From NCBI GenBank assembly GCA_934339135.1, contig CAKRHP010000010.1, positions 62,001 through 126,000 on the forward strand: 64,000 bases of DNA, in the 5' to 3' direction. The position numbers and the translations under genes were made by a program. Source of the stretch: an uncultured Lachnospiraceae bacterium. GTDB taxonomy: Bacteria > Bacillota > Clostridia > Lachnospirales > Lachnospiraceae. Under the pieces are notes generated by a model, which saw only the letters and a list, made by a program, of their open reading frames with translations, made no database searches and was not told where the DNA came from. Of the stretch, positions 18,346-27,173 are shown one piece after another (position 1 is the stretch's first letter; every line of letters begins with the position of its first letter).

Positions 18346-19218
18346 TTACTGAGCATCAACCGGAGTCTTTGTACGGTCAGCATTGTAAACATAGAAACCT
18401 TTTCCGCTCTTTGCACCGAGGTTTCCACCACGAACCATCTTACGAAGAAGTGGGCATGCACGATACTTGCTGTCACCTGTCTCATTGTAAAGTACATCCA
18501 TGATAGCAAGGCAGATATCAAGACCAATGAAATCACCTAACTCAAGAGGTCCCATTGGATGATTTGCCCCAAGCTTCATAGCTGCATCGATACCGGCGAT
18601 ATCAGAAACGCCTTCCATCTTGATGAATGCAGCTTCGTTGATCATAGGGATCAGGATACGGTTTACTACGAAACCGGCAGCTTCATTTACCTGTACAGGA
18701 GTCTTTCCGATCTCCTCGGAAATCTTCTTGATGGCATCAACAGTCTCAGCAGGTGTATTTACACCGGCGATAACCTCGATAAGCTTCATACGGTCAGCAG
18801 GATTGAAGAAATGCATACCAACCATTGGACGAGTCAGACCATTTCCGATCTCTGTGATGGAAAGACTTGATGTATTTGATGCGAAGATACACTCCGGCTT
18901 AGCAATCTTGTCAAGCTCTGCGAATGTTGTCTTCTTAACATTGATATCCTCAAATGCTGCCTCTACGATCAGATCACAGTCCTTGCAAAGGTCTTCCTTT
19001 AAGCCCGGTGTGATTCTTCCAAGGATTGCATCTACTGCATCCTGTGTCAGCTTACCCTTCTGAACAAGTCTGTCATAACCCTTAGCGATCTTTTCCTTAC
19101 CGCCCTCAGCCCACTCCTGCTTGATATCGCAGAGTGCTACTTCATAGCCTTCGTTCTGGGCAAATGCCTTAGCAATGCCCTGTCCCATAGTACCAGCACC
19201 AATAACGCCTACTTTCAT
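18346..19218 (-). CDS. hbd: 3-hydroxybutyryl-CoA dehydrogenase
   Basis: Reduces acetoacetyl-CoA to 3-hydroxybutyryl-CoA. The NAD(P)-binding motif GAGTMGQGIA is at residues 7-16 and the catalytic histidine lies in GMHFFNPADRMKLIE. 290 residues, typical of the short bacterial Hbd proteins without a hydratase domain. The gap to crt is 87 bases, the longest in the operon; I see no terminator or promoter in it. Confidence 0.96.
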   Translation of the reverse strand: MKVGVIGAGTMGQGIAKAFAQNEGYEVALCDIKQEWAEGGKEKIAKGYDRLVQKGKLTQDAVDAILGRITPGLKEDLCKDCDLIVEAAFEDINVKKTTFAELDKIAKPECIFASNTSSLSITEIGNGLTRPMVGMHFFNPADRMKLIEVIAGVNTPAETVDAIKKISEEIGKTPVQVNEAAGFVVNRILIPMINEAAFIKMEGVSDIAGIDAAMKLGANHPMGPLELGDFIGLDICLAIMDVLYNETGDSKYRACPLLRKMVRGGNLGAKSGKGFYVYNADRTKTPVDAQ

Positions 19219-19305
19219 TGTCTATAACCTCCATTTTTTTATTTGGAGAAGCAGCCGGTAAACGCCTGCCCCTCCCTTGTATGATGATAATCCTTACGGA
19301 TCAAA

Positions 19306-20094
19306 CTAGCAGTTCTTGAAAGGTACAACCTTTACCTTCTGCTCCTTTGGAGCCAGGAAGTTGCCCATTCCTGCCTTCTGATCCTCTGTCTCAAAACAGT
19401 CACCAAAAAGCTTCTCCTCGATCACGATTGCCTGATCGATATCTACCTGAAGACCATCGTTGATTGCCTTCTTGCAGTTGCGGACAGCAATTGGAGCATT
19501 CTTTGCGATGGTAGATGCCATCTTCTTTGCCTGCTCCATCAGCTCCTCCTGTGGATAAACTGCATTTACAAGACCGATTCTGTATGCCTCGTCAGCCTTG
19601 ATATTGCGTGCAGTATAGATCAACTGCTTAGCCATGCCTACGCCAACAGTTCTTGCAAGTCTCTGTGTTCCACCGAAACCAGGTGTGATACCAAGACCAA
19701 CTTCCGGCTGACCAAACATTGCATTCTCAGAGCAGATACGGATATCGCAGCTCATAGAGATCTCGCAGCCGCCGCCAAGAGCGAAACCGTTTACTGCAGC
19801 GATCACAGGGATTGGAAGAGTCTCAAGCTTGCGGAATACATCGTTTCCTTTCTTGCCGAAAGCCTCTCCCTCTGCCTTTGTCAGTGTACTCATCTCTCCG
19901 ATATCAGCACCTGCAACAAAAGACTTGTCTCCTGCACCTGTCAGGATCACGCATCTTACCGTATCCAGATCGATCGCATCCAGTGTCTGATCCAGTTCAT
20001 CAAGAACCTGGCTGTTCAGAGCATTGAGTGCCTTTGGACGATTGATCGTAATGGTTGCAACAGCACCATCTGCTTCATATAAAATGAAATCCAT
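19306..20094 (-). CDS. crt: Enoyl-CoA hydratase / 3-hydroxybutyryl-CoA dehydratase (crotonase)
   Basis: Removes water from 3-hydroxybutyryl-CoA to give crotonyl-CoA. 262 residues. The oxyanion-hole stretch FALGGGCEISMSCDIRI and the catalytic glutamate in PEVGLGITPGFGGTQRL are present. The start follows GGAGAT at suitable spacing. Second gene of the butyrate operon, 21 bases after the thiolase. Confidence 0.95.
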   Translation of the reverse strand: MDFILYEADGAVATITINRPKALNALNSQVLDELDQTLDAIDLDTVRCVILTGAGDKSFVAGADIGEMSTLTKAEGEAFGKKGNDVFRKLETLPIPVIAAVNGFALGGGCEISMSCDIRICSENAMFGQPEVGLGITPGFGGTQRLARTVGVGMAKQLIYTARNIKADEAYRIGLVNAVYPQEELMEQAKKMASTIAKNAPIAVRNCKKAINDGLQVDIDQAIVIEEKLFGDCFETEDQKAGMGNFLAPKEQKVKVVPFKNC

Positions 20095-20115
20095 AGTAGT
20101 GTATCTCCTTTTTAA

Positions 20116-21312
20116 TTATTTGTAAGCTTCAACGATTGTAGAGCAGCCCATTCCACCACCGATACAAAGAGTAGCAAGACCTCTGTTTGCTCCCTCTTTC
20201 TGCATCTCATGAAGAAGTGTAACAAGGATACGGCATCCGGAAGCTCCAACAGGATGTCCAAGTGCGATAGCACCACCGTTTTTGTTTACCTTAGACATAT
20301 CAAAGTTTAAGTCTCTTGCAACTGCTACAGACTGTGCTGCGAATGCCTCGTTTGCCTCGATAAGATCAATGTCATCGATTGTAAGACCTGTCTTAGCAAG
20401 AACCTTCTTGGTAGAAGCAACAGGACCAACACCCATAACCTCCGGACGAACACCACCAAGTGCTCCGGCTACGAATGTAGCCATTGGCTTAACACCAAGC
20501 TCTTTTGCTTTCTCTTCTGTCATAACAACAACTGCTGCTGCACCATCGTTGATACCGGATGCATTACCGGCTGTAACAACACCGCCCTCTTTGCCGGAGC
20601 AGCATTTCAGCTTAGAAAGACCTTCTGCTGTTGTACCAGGACGTGGACCCTCATCCTTAGAGAAGATGATCGGCTCTTTTGTCTTGCGGTCAACACCTGT
20701 CTGAACAGGTACGATCTCATCATCAAACTTGCCTGCTGCAATCGCTGCCTCGCACTTCTGCTGGCTGTTTGCTGCAAACTCATCAAGCTCTTCACGGGTA
20801 AGACCCCACTCATCAGCAACGTTCTCTGCTGTGATCATCATATGATACTGGTTGAATGCATCCCAGAGAGCATCGTTTACCATGGTATCAACGAGCTTAC
20901 CGTTGTTCATGCGGTATCCGTAACGACCCTGCATCATAGCGTAAGGAGCCATAGACATGTTCTCCATACCACCTGCAACAACGATGTCAGCATCTCCTGC
21001 TTCGATCATCTGGGCAGCCATGTTTACACAGTTCAGACCGGAACCACATACTACGTTAACTGTAACAGCAGGTGTCTCAACAGGAAGTCCTGCCTTGATA
21101 GATGCCTGACGTGCTACGTTCTGACCAAGACCTGCCTGGATAACACAGCCCATGTATACGTGATCAACCTGATCAGCCGGAACACCGGCTCTGTTCAGAG
21201 CCTCCTTGATTACTACAGATCCTAATACAGGAGCCGGAGTCTTACTGAGACCTCCACCCATCTTTCCGATAGCGGTACGACAAGCGCCTGCCAAAACAAT
21301 TTTCTTTGCCAT
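20116..21312 (-). CDS. thlA: Acetyl-CoA acetyltransferase (thiolase)
   Basis: Joins two acetyl-CoA to acetoacetyl-CoA, the entry step of butyrate synthesis. 398 residues from the ATG at 21312, which has GGAGG upstream; an ATG-less extension to 21345 would add [10 protein letters not shown] and covers the ribosome binding site. Active-site cysteine in [13 protein letters not shown], and the C-terminal [11 protein letters not shown] and CIGGGMGCS supply the histidine and second cysteine. First gene of thl-crt-hbd-bcd-etfB-etfA. Confidence 0.96.
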   Translation of the reverse strand: MAKKIVLAGACRTAIGKMGGGLSKTPAPVLGSVVIKEALNRAGVPADQVDHVYMGCVIQAGLGQNVARQASIKAGLPVETPAVTVNVVCGSGLNCVNMAAQMIEAGDADIVVAGGMENMSMAPYAMMQGRYGYRMNNGKLVDTMVNDALWDAFNQYHMMITAENVADEWGLTREELDEFAANSQQKCEAAIAAGKFDDEIVPVQTGVDRKTKEPIIFSKDEGPRPGTTAEGLSKLKCCSGKEGGVVTAGNASGINDGAAAVVVMTEEKAKELGVKPMATFVAGALGGVRPEVMGVGPVASTKKVLAKTGLTIDDIDLIEANEAFAAQSVAVARDLNFDMSKVNKNGGAIALGHPVGASGCRILVTLLHEMQKEGANRGLATLCIGGGMGCSTIVEAYK

Positions 21313-21404
21313 AATAAAAAATCCTCCTTCTTTTTTTATGACCACTTCTCTGCTGAGCAGATTGTGAAAAATGACGAAAAATGTATGTACTATTTTTATC
21401 GTTA

Positions 21405-21425
21405 TTAATCACATTAGTGACCTAA
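21405..21425. promoter_or_regulatory. Inverted repeat, possible operator of the butyrate operon
   Basis: TTAATCAC-ATTA-GTGACCTAA: the TCAC/GTGA arms are perfect and the outer TTA/TAA also pair with one extra base. It covers the first bases of the predicted thl transcript, a usual place for a repressor site. It does not match the Rex consensus (TTGTTAA-N4-TTAACAA) or the CRP/FNR consensus. Confidence 0.4.
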
Positions 21426-21434
21426 CTACCCTCA

Positions 21435-21463
21435 ATGATATATCAAACTTCCAAAAATGGCAA
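21435..21463 (-). promoter_or_regulatory. Predicted promoter of the thl-crt-hbd-bcd-etfBA operon
   Basis: On the minus strand TTGCCA and TATCAT are 17 bases apart, giving a leader of about 115 bases before the thlA ATG. Confidence 0.6.
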
Positions 21464-21543
21464 GCCTTTTTCCGACATTCCCATGCAAACCGCACAAACA
21501 GGCGACACCGTTCCCCATCTCCTCTTCTGCAAGTATTTTACAT

Positions 21544-21573
21544 TTGACGCACGATATATAAAAGTGTTATCCT
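21544..21573 (+). promoter_or_regulatory. Possible promoter of the CoA-transferase gene
   Basis: TTGACG and TATCCT are 18 bases apart, about 137 bases before the start codon. An alternative -10, TGTGTAGAAT at 21583-21592, lacks a good -35. Confidence 0.4.
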
Positions 21574-21710
21574 ATATCTATATGTGTAGAATGTACAAAG
21601 CAAATGAAAAGTTTTCTCAGAAACAGGCGATTTTGTACAACTGCTTTTATGCAGTACATCTAAATAATCATATGTGATGATCTTAATTTCATCACGGAAT
21701 GGAGGAAATC

Positions 21711-23054
21711 ATGGATTACAGAGAAATGTACTCTAAGAAACTTGTCAGTGCCGATGATGCCGTACGCGAGATCAAATCCGGTGACTGGGTTGATTACGGT
21801 TGGGCGGCTACCACCGTTATCGATCTCGATAAAGCACTTGCAAAACGCATGCCGGAGCTTACGGATGTCAATATCCGCGGCGGAATTTTAATGAAAGAAC
21901 CGGAAATTTTCAAGATCGATGATCCCGCAGCTCACTTTGCCTGGAATTCCTGGCATATGGGTGGCATCGAGCGTAAAGCAATCGCAAAGGGCTTTAGTTT
22001 CTACGCTCCGATCCGTTACTCTGAGCTTCCGAGATATTACCGCGATTCCCAGACCCCACCGGATGTTGCTATGCTTCAGGTAGCACCAATGGATGAGCAT
22101 GGATACTTCAACCTCGGACCAAGTCCTTCCCACGCAATGGCATGTATCCGTTCCGCCAAAAAGGTAATTGTCGAAGTCAATCAGAAGATGCCAATCTGCC
22201 TTGGTGGATTTGACAACTGTGTCAGCATCAATGATGTAGACCTGATCGTAGAAGGCTCTAACACTGATCTTTACGAGCTTGGCGGTGGCGGTGCTGCAAC
22301 AGATATCGATCATGCTGTAGCTAAATATATTGTTGATGAGATTCCGGACGGTGCCTGCCTGCAGCTTGGTATCGGCGGTATGCCAAATGCCGTTGGTTCC
22401 CTGATCGCAGAGTCCGATCTGAAGGATCTGGGTGTACATACAGAGATGTATGTAGATGCCTTTGTTGATATTGCAAAGGCCGGCAAGATCACAGGTATGA
22501 GGAAGAACATTGACAAAGGACGTCAGGTTTACGGATTTGCAGCAGGAACCAAAAAGCTTTATGATTATCTGAATAATAATCCGGCTTGTATGGCAGCTCC
22601 TGTAGAGTACACCAACGATATCCGTTCTATCTCTGCACTGGACAATTTCATGTCCATCAACAATGCCGTTGATATTGATCTTTTCGGACAGGTGAATGCA
22701 GAGTCAGCCGGCATCAAGCACATCAGCGGTGCAGGCGGACAGCTCGACTTCGTACTGGGTGCTTATCTCTCTAACGGTGGTAAGAGCTTTATCTGTATGT
22801 CATCTACATTCAAAACAAAAGACGGTACAGTGACATCACGTATTAAGCCAACCCTTGACAACGGTTCCATTGTTACCGACACCAGAGCAAATATCCACTA
22901 TTTTGTTACTGAGTACGGTATCGTAAATCTCAAGGGCTTATCAACCTGGCAGAAGGCTGAGGCTCTGATCTCTGTGGCGCATCCTGATTTCCGTGACCAG
23001 CTGATCGCCGAAGCAGACAAGCTTCATATCTGGAGAAACAGCAACAAACGATAA
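21711..23054 (+). CDS. but: Butyryl-CoA:acetate CoA-transferase
   Basis: Moves CoA from butyryl-CoA to acetate, releasing butyrate and giving back acetyl-CoA; the last step of the pathway in many gut Lachnospiraceae. 447 residues of the class I acetyl-CoA hydrolase/transferase family; the catalytic glutamate lies in [10 protein letters not shown], and [11 protein letters not shown] and [12 protein letters not shown] are conserved. The ATG at 21711 is used because GGAGG is 5 bases upstream; the ATG at 21699 lies inside that site. The related 4-hydroxybutyrate CoA-transferase cannot be excluded by sequence alone, but the position next to thl-etfA favours butyrate. A strong terminator follows. 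Confidence 0.88.
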   Translation: MDYREMYSKKLVSADDAVREIKSGDWVDYGWAATTVIDLDKALAKRMPELTDVNIRGGILMKEPEIFKIDDPAAHFAWNSWHMGGIERKAIAKGFSFYAPIRYSELPRYYRDSQTPPDVAMLQVAPMDEHGYFNLGPSPSHAMACIRSAKKVIVEVNQKMPICLGGFDNCVSINDVDLIVEGSNTDLYELGGGGAATDIDHAVAKYIVDEIPDGACLQLGIGGMPNAVGSLIAESDLKDLGVHTEMYVDAFVDIAKAGKITGMRKNIDKGRQVYGFAAGTKKLYDYLNNNPACMAAPVEYTNDIRSISALDNFMSINNAVDIDLFGQVNAESAGIKHISGAGGQLDFVLGAYLSNGGKSFICMSSTFKTKDGTVTSRIKPTLDNGSIVTDTRANIHYFVTEYGIVNLKGLSTWQKAEALISVAHPDFRDQLIAEADKLHIWRNSNKR

Positions 23055-23102
23055 TAATCGTTTTATTTATCAAAACAACGCATAACATTTGATATCTTAA
23101 AC

Positions 23103-23150
23103 AAAATAAAACAGAGGCGTCCATTTCAGCGGATACCTCTGTTTTATTTT
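23103..23150 (+). terminator. Terminator of the CoA-transferase gene
   Basis: Long stem AAAATAAAACAGAGG/CCTCTGTTTTATTTT with partly paired interior, followed by TATTTGTTTTTTATTTT. As the stem ends in A and T runs it could also work for the convergent thioesterase gene. Confidence 0.85.
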
Positions 23151-23258
23151 TATTTGTTTTTTATTTTCTATTTTTCTGTCGTTAAATCTTGTTTTTAAAA
23201 TAAGATTTCTTTTTGAATTTCCTAACCTAAACAGTTTTCACCGCTTCTGACCTGCCGC

Positions 23259-23648
23259 TTACTGCTCCAGCTTACGGTTTGTCTTCTCCTGGAACTTCTC
23301 ACTTTCAATAATAAATCTCTCATGAGTTCCCTTACCGATCAGCCCCTTGGAATCATACGCCTCCACCTTAAATATAAGCTTACGTCCCTCAATAGCGGTC
23401 AATTCACTGTCACATGTGATCTTCATGCCAATTGGAGAAGATGCCACATGCTCAATCTCCACACGGGTTCCCACAGTGCCGCAACCTTCATTCAGGTGAT
23501 CTGCTACGCTCATAAATGCTGTCTTTTCCATTAAAGCAAGCATTGCCGGTGTTGCGAATACATCCATCACACCGCTTCCCATGGTTTTTGCTGTAAACTG
23601 ATCTGTTACTGTCATCTCCTGATGACCCTTTAATCCTACCTCTAACAT
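23259..23648 (-). CDS. Hot-dog thioesterase, FlK (fluoroacetyl-CoA thioesterase)-like
   Basis: 129 residues. The sequence resembles the FlK-type single hot-dog-fold thioesterases: Thr33 and Glu41 in FATPAMLALMEKTAF and His67 in VEIEHVASSPIGM match the catalytic Thr/Glu/His of that family, and GLIGKGTHERFII near the end is typical. Members in gut anaerobes probably clear unwanted acyl-CoA; the substrate cannot be read from sequence. It stands alone, convergent with the CoA-transferase gene. Confidence 0.82.
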   Translation of the reverse strand: MLEVGLKGHQEMTVTDQFTAKTMGSGVMDVFATPAMLALMEKTAFMSVADHLNEGCGTVGTRVEIEHVASSPIGMKITCDSELTAIEGRKLIFKVEAYDSKGLIGKGTHERFIIESEKFQEKTNRKLEQ

Positions 23649-23720
23649 CTCTGTGTCCTTTCTACGCAGCCGGATATATTTTCATATATTTGTATACAGC
23701 GCATGATCCCTGCGCATGAC

Positions 23721-23761
23721 GGAGTTTCAAAGAAACTCCTAATATGAGCCCGGCAGGGCTC
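23721..23761. other. Two adjacent perfect hairpins without T-runs
   Basis: GGAGTTTC/GAAACTCC (23721-23739, 3-base loop) and GAGCCC/GGGCTC (23746-23761, 4-base loop), with the 8-mer GCGCATGA twice just to the left (23700-23719). They follow the stop of the ThyX-like gene by 27 bases and may end or stabilise its transcript. Confidence 0.5.
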
Positions 23762-23788
23762 ATTATACCCTGCGATTTATTATTTATA

Positions 23789-24415
23789 TTATACCTCTAC
23801 TGCCTCAGGGAAAAGCTCCTGAAAATACGGAAGCTCACAAACCCAGTTACAGAAGGTATGCCATTCCTGCAGCTTATGACCATGACGGGCACGGTACATA
23901 GCGATTGCATTTTCATAGGACATGGTACATGTCCTCATCTGGTGATAGCTTTCCGGCAAAAGCTGGATCATGCTGTACCAGAGTGCCTTATCCTTTGTCT
24001 CCATATATTTCAATCGGATCTGCTCCAGACAATCGATCATCTGATCCATCTGTGCCTCTGCCTCCGGCACCATATGATCCATGCTGAAATCCGCTCTTTC
24101 AAAAGGCTTGCTGTGGATCTTATGCATGGTACTTGTGGAATTGGCTACCGTTCCAACCTTGTAAGTATCATACTCCTTCCACCAGTAAATCGGTGCGGTA
24201 ATATCTACTGTGATAAATATCTGACGGATAAATTTGCGGTGATCGTTACCCGCCTGACACAGCCTTTTTGCCAGCTGCAGATCATTTTCCCCAAAAATGA
24301 ATTCTCCCTTATCATTGACATAGCTGTCACCTCTCGCCCAGCTGTTCAATGGATTTCTGGCACCACGCATGGCATTTTCCATGTTCATCACAGATGTTCT
24401 CTCAAATGTAATCAT
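23789..24415 (-). CDS. Conserved protein distantly resembling ThyX thymidylate synthase
   Basis: 208 residues. The segment AGNDHRKFIRQIF and then YWWKEYDTYKVGTVANSTST recalls the order of the flavin-dependent thymidylate synthase motif region, but the RHR signature reads about YKV here and the N-E-x-S-x-R part reads NSTSTM. If the relation holds, the dUMP/FAD chemistry of ThyX is unlikely to be kept. I have only memory of similar clostridial and phage proteins for support. Last gene of a run starting at 26695; the upstream 81-residue gene ends 17 bases before it. Function unknown. Confidence 0.6.
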   Translation of the reverse strand: MITFERTSVMNMENAMRGARNPLNSWARGDSYVNDKGEFIFGENDLQLAKRLCQAGNDHRKFIRQIFITVDITAPIYWWKEYDTYKVGTVANSTSTMHKIHSKPFERADFSMDHMVPEAEAQMDQMIDCLEQIRLKYMETKDKALWYSMIQLLPESYHQMRTCTMSYENAIAMYRARHGHKLQEWHTFCNWVCELPYFQELFPEAVEV

Positions 24416-24432
24416 CTTTCTGCATTCCTCCT

Positions 24433-24678
24433 TTATTCTTCTACGGGATCCTCGTCAAACTCCACAATCACGTAATAGCCCCGCTCCGTTTTCTCTACAT
24501 CCTTCACCACACCATCCAGAGTTTTCAGACGCTGTGGCAGCTTATAGCAGCCGGACATCGCCACTGCCGGGTTAATAATATAACTGTAATTTAACGCTGT
24601 TTTCTTTTCTGTAACATTGACTGCGTCTCCGGCCTTGACCAGACCGGGACGTTCCATTTTAAAGCGCATTTCTCTCAT
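24433..24678 (-). CDS. Small conserved protein of unknown function
   Basis: 81 residues from the ATG at 24678; a longer frame to 24729 has no ribosome binding site. The protein has a mixed-charge start, the segment NYSYIINPAVAMSGCYKLP in the middle, and a beta-rich acidic end. I recognise no family. Its leader of 22 bases (AAAGGAAT, then GGGATTCGT before the ATG) is almost the same as those of scpB and scpA in this window. Confidence 0.55.
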   Translation of the reverse strand: MREMRFKMERPGLVKAGDAVNVTEKKTALNYSYIINPAVAMSGCYKLPQRLKTLDGVVKDVEKTERGYYVIVEFDEDPVEE

Positions 24679-24753
24679 ACGAATCCCACATTCCTTTCTC
24701 ATCCTGTAACTCTGAAACCTCAGACACAAATTGGTCGTTTATATAACATTTCA

Positions 24754-25410
24754 TTAGCAGTAATATCCTCCGCCAAAGCAGAGATTACAGAACATATCTC
24801 CAATGCACAGATACATGCAAAGATCCGAATTGCAGCCGTAAGCCGGCTGGTAATTCCGCTGCATGCCCTGATACCAGGCACCTCCCGACTCCAGAATCCG
24901 CACCAACTGCTGATACTGCTGGTTATATGGCTCCTGCATGACCGCCTGCCTCGCATACTCCAGTGCCATCAGATTGTTTCCCAGTCCCATATTGGCTACG
25001 GCACTGAGATAATACCATTGTCCGGTTCTCTCCTGCATCTGGTTTAAGACATTGATCGCATCATTATAGTAATGGTTCTGAATATATGTCGCAGCGGATT
25101 TTAAATGCATCACATACTCTTCACTCTGCCCTTCCGTCTGAAAGCCTCCGCTAAATCCCCGGAACCCTCCGTAACCGGAACCGGAGCTGCCGTAATAACC
25201 ACCACTCTGCGCACCACCATGCTCTCTCTCGTTAATGATCTGCTGATATGCCTGCTGCAATTCTTTGAACTTCTCCTCTGCCTCGTCCTTATGAGGATTA
25301 TTGATGTTGGCATCCGGATGATATTTCCGGCTCAGCGTCCGATATGCTTTTTTTATCTCGCTGTCAGAGGCATTTCTCGGAACACCTAAGACCTGATACG
25401 GATCGATCAT
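24754..25410 (-). CDS. J-domain protein with repeat-like helical C-terminus and Cys-rich tail
   Basis: 218 residues from the ATG at 25410, which overlaps the stop of the upstream gene as ATGA. Residues 1-60 are a J domain with DPYQVLGV and the HPD motif at 31-33, so it should stimulate a DnaK ATPase. A Gly/Ser/Tyr-rich hinge follows, then two or three helical pairs (about 105-175) like tetratricopeptide repeats, then a tail with six cysteines including CNLC. No DnaJ zinc-finger repeats or C-terminal substrate domain. It is coupled to the DUF5685 gene, which suggests a shared task. Confidence 0.8.
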   Translation of the reverse strand: MIDPYQVLGVPRNASDSEIKKAYRTLSRKYHPDANINNPHKDEAEEKFKELQQAYQQIINEREHGGAQSGGYYGSSGSGYGGFRGFSGGFQTEGQSEEYVMHLKSAATYIQNHYYNDAINVLNQMQERTGQWYYLSAVANMGLGNNLMALEYARQAVMQEPYNQQYQQLVRILESGGAWYQGMQRNYQPAYGCNSDLCMYLCIGDMFCNLCFGGGYYC

Positions 25411-26276
25411 CCTTCCTCTCTCCATTCCTTTTTATCCGTTCTATTTTTTTTGGGATCAAATTTTGTCCAGACTCCGGAATATAGTATATTTCGTATAATT
25501 TCTACATTTTCAACCACCGGAAGTCTCTCAAAGTGATAACAGGCTCTTGATATCATTTCTGTAAGGATCTGTCTTACCTGCTCTTTCTGATTTTCCTTTT
25601 TCACCCCGATATCTTGTATCTGCCTGTCCACCATCAAAAACGGATTGTAACTCCTCTTACGGAAATCTTCCTCCAGATCATCCCATGCATCCAGCAGATA
25701 AATGTATTTCCCCAGATAGAATCCCATATGATACAGATCCTGATACCAGACATCCTTCTCCGGCGCAAATAATGCTCCACATATCCTGCCAAAAATCCCG
25801 GAAACTATATCCAAAGATGCCTCCCGGCGAAACTCTGCCTGTTTCAGTTTCTCAAGACACTGCTGTATGATCTCCGCCTGCTCCGGATACTGCTTTGAAA
25901 CCCGCCTGCCTGCCAGATGCAGCACTGTACCATACGCACCCCGTATCAAATTTCGATCATCCACCCAGTCATCCAGACATTTATAATATGTCAAAAGAAT
26001 ATTCATGGATGCGGCATAGGATACATAGACCGTGTCGACTTTATTTCTTTTATGAAAAGGATGTACCACACAGCCTCCATATGTAATCTTTTTATCTACA
26101 TCATATAAGGAAGACAGGAGCATCGCCAGAAATGTCATATCATAGTTTAACGATAATCTGCCGGAAAAGCCATAATCCTTCTGTAATCTCCTGCAAAGAC
26201 CACAATACCATCCCTGATATTCCTCCAGCTCTCTGACCTTTAATTCTTCCTTATTTGGAATGACATATCCAAACAT
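25407..26276 (-). CDS. DUF5685 family protein
   Basis: 289 residues beginning [20 protein letters not shown], the hallmark of DUF5685, with the conserved CGLC at residues 25-28. It is mostly helical and carries two acidic clusters, LDDWVDDRN (101-109) and DAWDDLEED (196-204), spaced like the two aspartate-rich motifs of all-helical isoprenoid synthases; that likeness is my inference and may be chance. It overlaps the J-domain gene downstream by 4 bases and follows the zinc-ribbon gene by 11 bases. No function is established. Confidence 0.75.
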   Translation of the reverse strand: MFGYVIPNKEELKVRELEEYQGWYCGLCRRLQKDYGFSGRLSLNYDMTFLAMLLSSLYDVDKKITYGGCVVHPFHKRNKVDTVYVSYAASMNILLTYYKCLDDWVDDRNLIRGAYGTVLHLAGRRVSKQYPEQAEIIQQCLEKLKQAEFRREASLDIVSGIFGRICGALFAPEKDVWYQDLYHMGFYLGKYIYLLDAWDDLEEDFRKRSYNPFLMVDRQIQDIGVKKENQKEQVRQILTEMISRACYHFERLPVVENVEIIRNILYSGVWTKFDPKKNRTDKKEWREEG

Positions 26277-26287
26277 GAAATCATCCT

Positions 26288-26695
26288 CTAGCTCTTTTTG
26301 ATAAATTCCGTCTTACACATCGGACAGGTGATCGCAATCTTTCCTTTCCCCTTGGGAACACGGATACTCTGTCCGCAGTTCGGACAGCGAAAAATCTTGT
26401 GCGTCTTTCTCTGCTGCATATTATTCCGCTCTCTGCTAAAGAAATACTTCACACGATTGTGATATTTTAAATACCATTCATTTTCCCGGTATCTCTGATA
26501 ATGATTTCTGGAAAATGTCCTGTAGTAAGAAAAGACCAGAATGATCATAACCAGAACACTGATGACCAGTCGAATCACATCATGATGTATAAACAACTGA
26601 ATAAACATTAAAAGAAACGCTAATATTACCAAAAAGTGAGAAAAGTGGTCTACTCCATAACGTCCCTGCATAAACCGGCGAAACCAATCCCGCAT
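26288..26695 (-). CDS. Membrane protein with C-terminal zinc ribbon
   Basis: 135 residues from the ATG at 26695, with GGAGG 6 bases upstream; the frame extends to 26746 but without a binding site. Two hydrophobic spans (about 18-55) are followed by a basic, Tyr/Arg-rich segment and a zinc ribbon with CPNC (104-107) and CPMC (124-127). First gene of the run with DUF5685 and the J-domain protein. The ribbon should face the cytosol given the basic flank. Function unknown. Confidence 0.72.
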   Translation of the reverse strand: MRDWFRRFMQGRYGVDHFSHFLVILAFLLMFIQLFIHHDVIRLVISVLVMIILVFSYYRTFSRNHYQRYRENEWYLKYHNRVKYFFSRERNNMQQRKTHKIFRCPNCGQSIRVPKGKGKIAITCPMCKTEFIKKS

Positions 26696-26839
26696 ACGGC
26701 ACCTCCATATCCATAAATCACTATAATTATTTCTTAATTTAATCATACTAGCAAACAGAGAAAATGCAATGAATTAAAATAAAAATATTTCTAAAACTTC
26801 TATAAACAAACATCACATTTTGTTTTTGGGTACAAAAAA

Positions 26840-26911
26840 AGCACGAGACGGGATTCGAACCCGCGACCCTCGCCTTGGCAAGGCGATACTCCACCACTGA
26901 GCCACTCGTGC
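26840..26911 (-). tRNA. tRNA-Gly (GCC), copy 2
   Basis: The minus strand folds as a cloverleaf: acceptor GCACGAG/CTCGTGC, D arm with GGCTCAGTGGTGGAGT, anticodon loop with GCC in CGCCTTGCCAAGGCG, and T arm with GGGTTCGAATCCC. Discriminator base T; the CCA end is not encoded. Same sequence as the copy at 26966-27037 and probably read from the same promoter. A run of seven T follows at once on the minus strand. Confidence 0.96.
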
Positions 26912-26965
26912 ATTTTCTCAATCAGATGATTGAAATATTATGTAATTGTCTGCTGTTATACAGCA

Positions 26966-27037
26966 AGCACGAGACGGGATTCGAACCCGCGACCCTCGCC
27001 TTGGCAAGGCGATACTCCACCACTGAGCCACTCGTGC
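26966..27037 (-). tRNA. tRNA-Gly (GCC), copy 1
   Basis: Same cloverleaf and anticodon GCC as the downstream copy; I see no difference between the two over their full length. A consensus promoter lies 41 bases upstream. The 54-base spacer between the copies holds a small hairpin (GCTGTATAACAGC on the minus strand). Confidence 0.96.
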
Positions 27038-27078
27038 ATTTCGCTTTCCGACAAACTCTTGTCTCAAGCACAAGTAGT

Positions 27079-27107
27079 ATTCTATCGGAAAGCGTATGAT
27101 TTGTCAA
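27079..27107 (-). promoter_or_regulatory. Consensus promoter of the tRNA-Gly pair
   Basis: TTGACA and TAGAAT are 17 bases apart on the minus strand. The start region also forms an inverted repeat CGCTTTCCGA/TCGGAAAGCG (27041-27094). Confidence 0.85.
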
Positions 27108-27173
27108 CCACTTTTTTTATTTTTTTTGTTTTTATTTTTCTTCTGCAAAATCTTCTCCGGTTTTACCATCATT

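Larger units (their letters stand above)
21313..21710. other. Divergent regulatory region between thlA and the CoA-transferase
   Basis: 398 bases without a gene. It holds the thl promoter (21435-21463, minus), an inverted repeat just downstream of its expected start point (21405-21425), and a possible plus-strand promoter (21544-21573) with a long leader for the CoA-transferase. An open frame of 80 codons at 21435-21677 has no ribosome binding site and overlaps the promoters, so I do not call it. Confidence 0.7.

Noticed and set aside
21405-21425. Rex operator reading of the thl dyad
   Set aside because: Does not contain TTGTTAA/TTAACAA; kept only as an unassigned dyad.
21435-21677. 80-codon plus-strand frame in the CoA-transferase leader
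   Set aside because: No ribosome site, overlaps predicted promoters, no recognisable sequence.
26875-27107. Short open frames on both strands over the tRNA-Gly genes
   Set aside because: They run through cloverleaf sequences and repeat because the two tRNA copies are the same.
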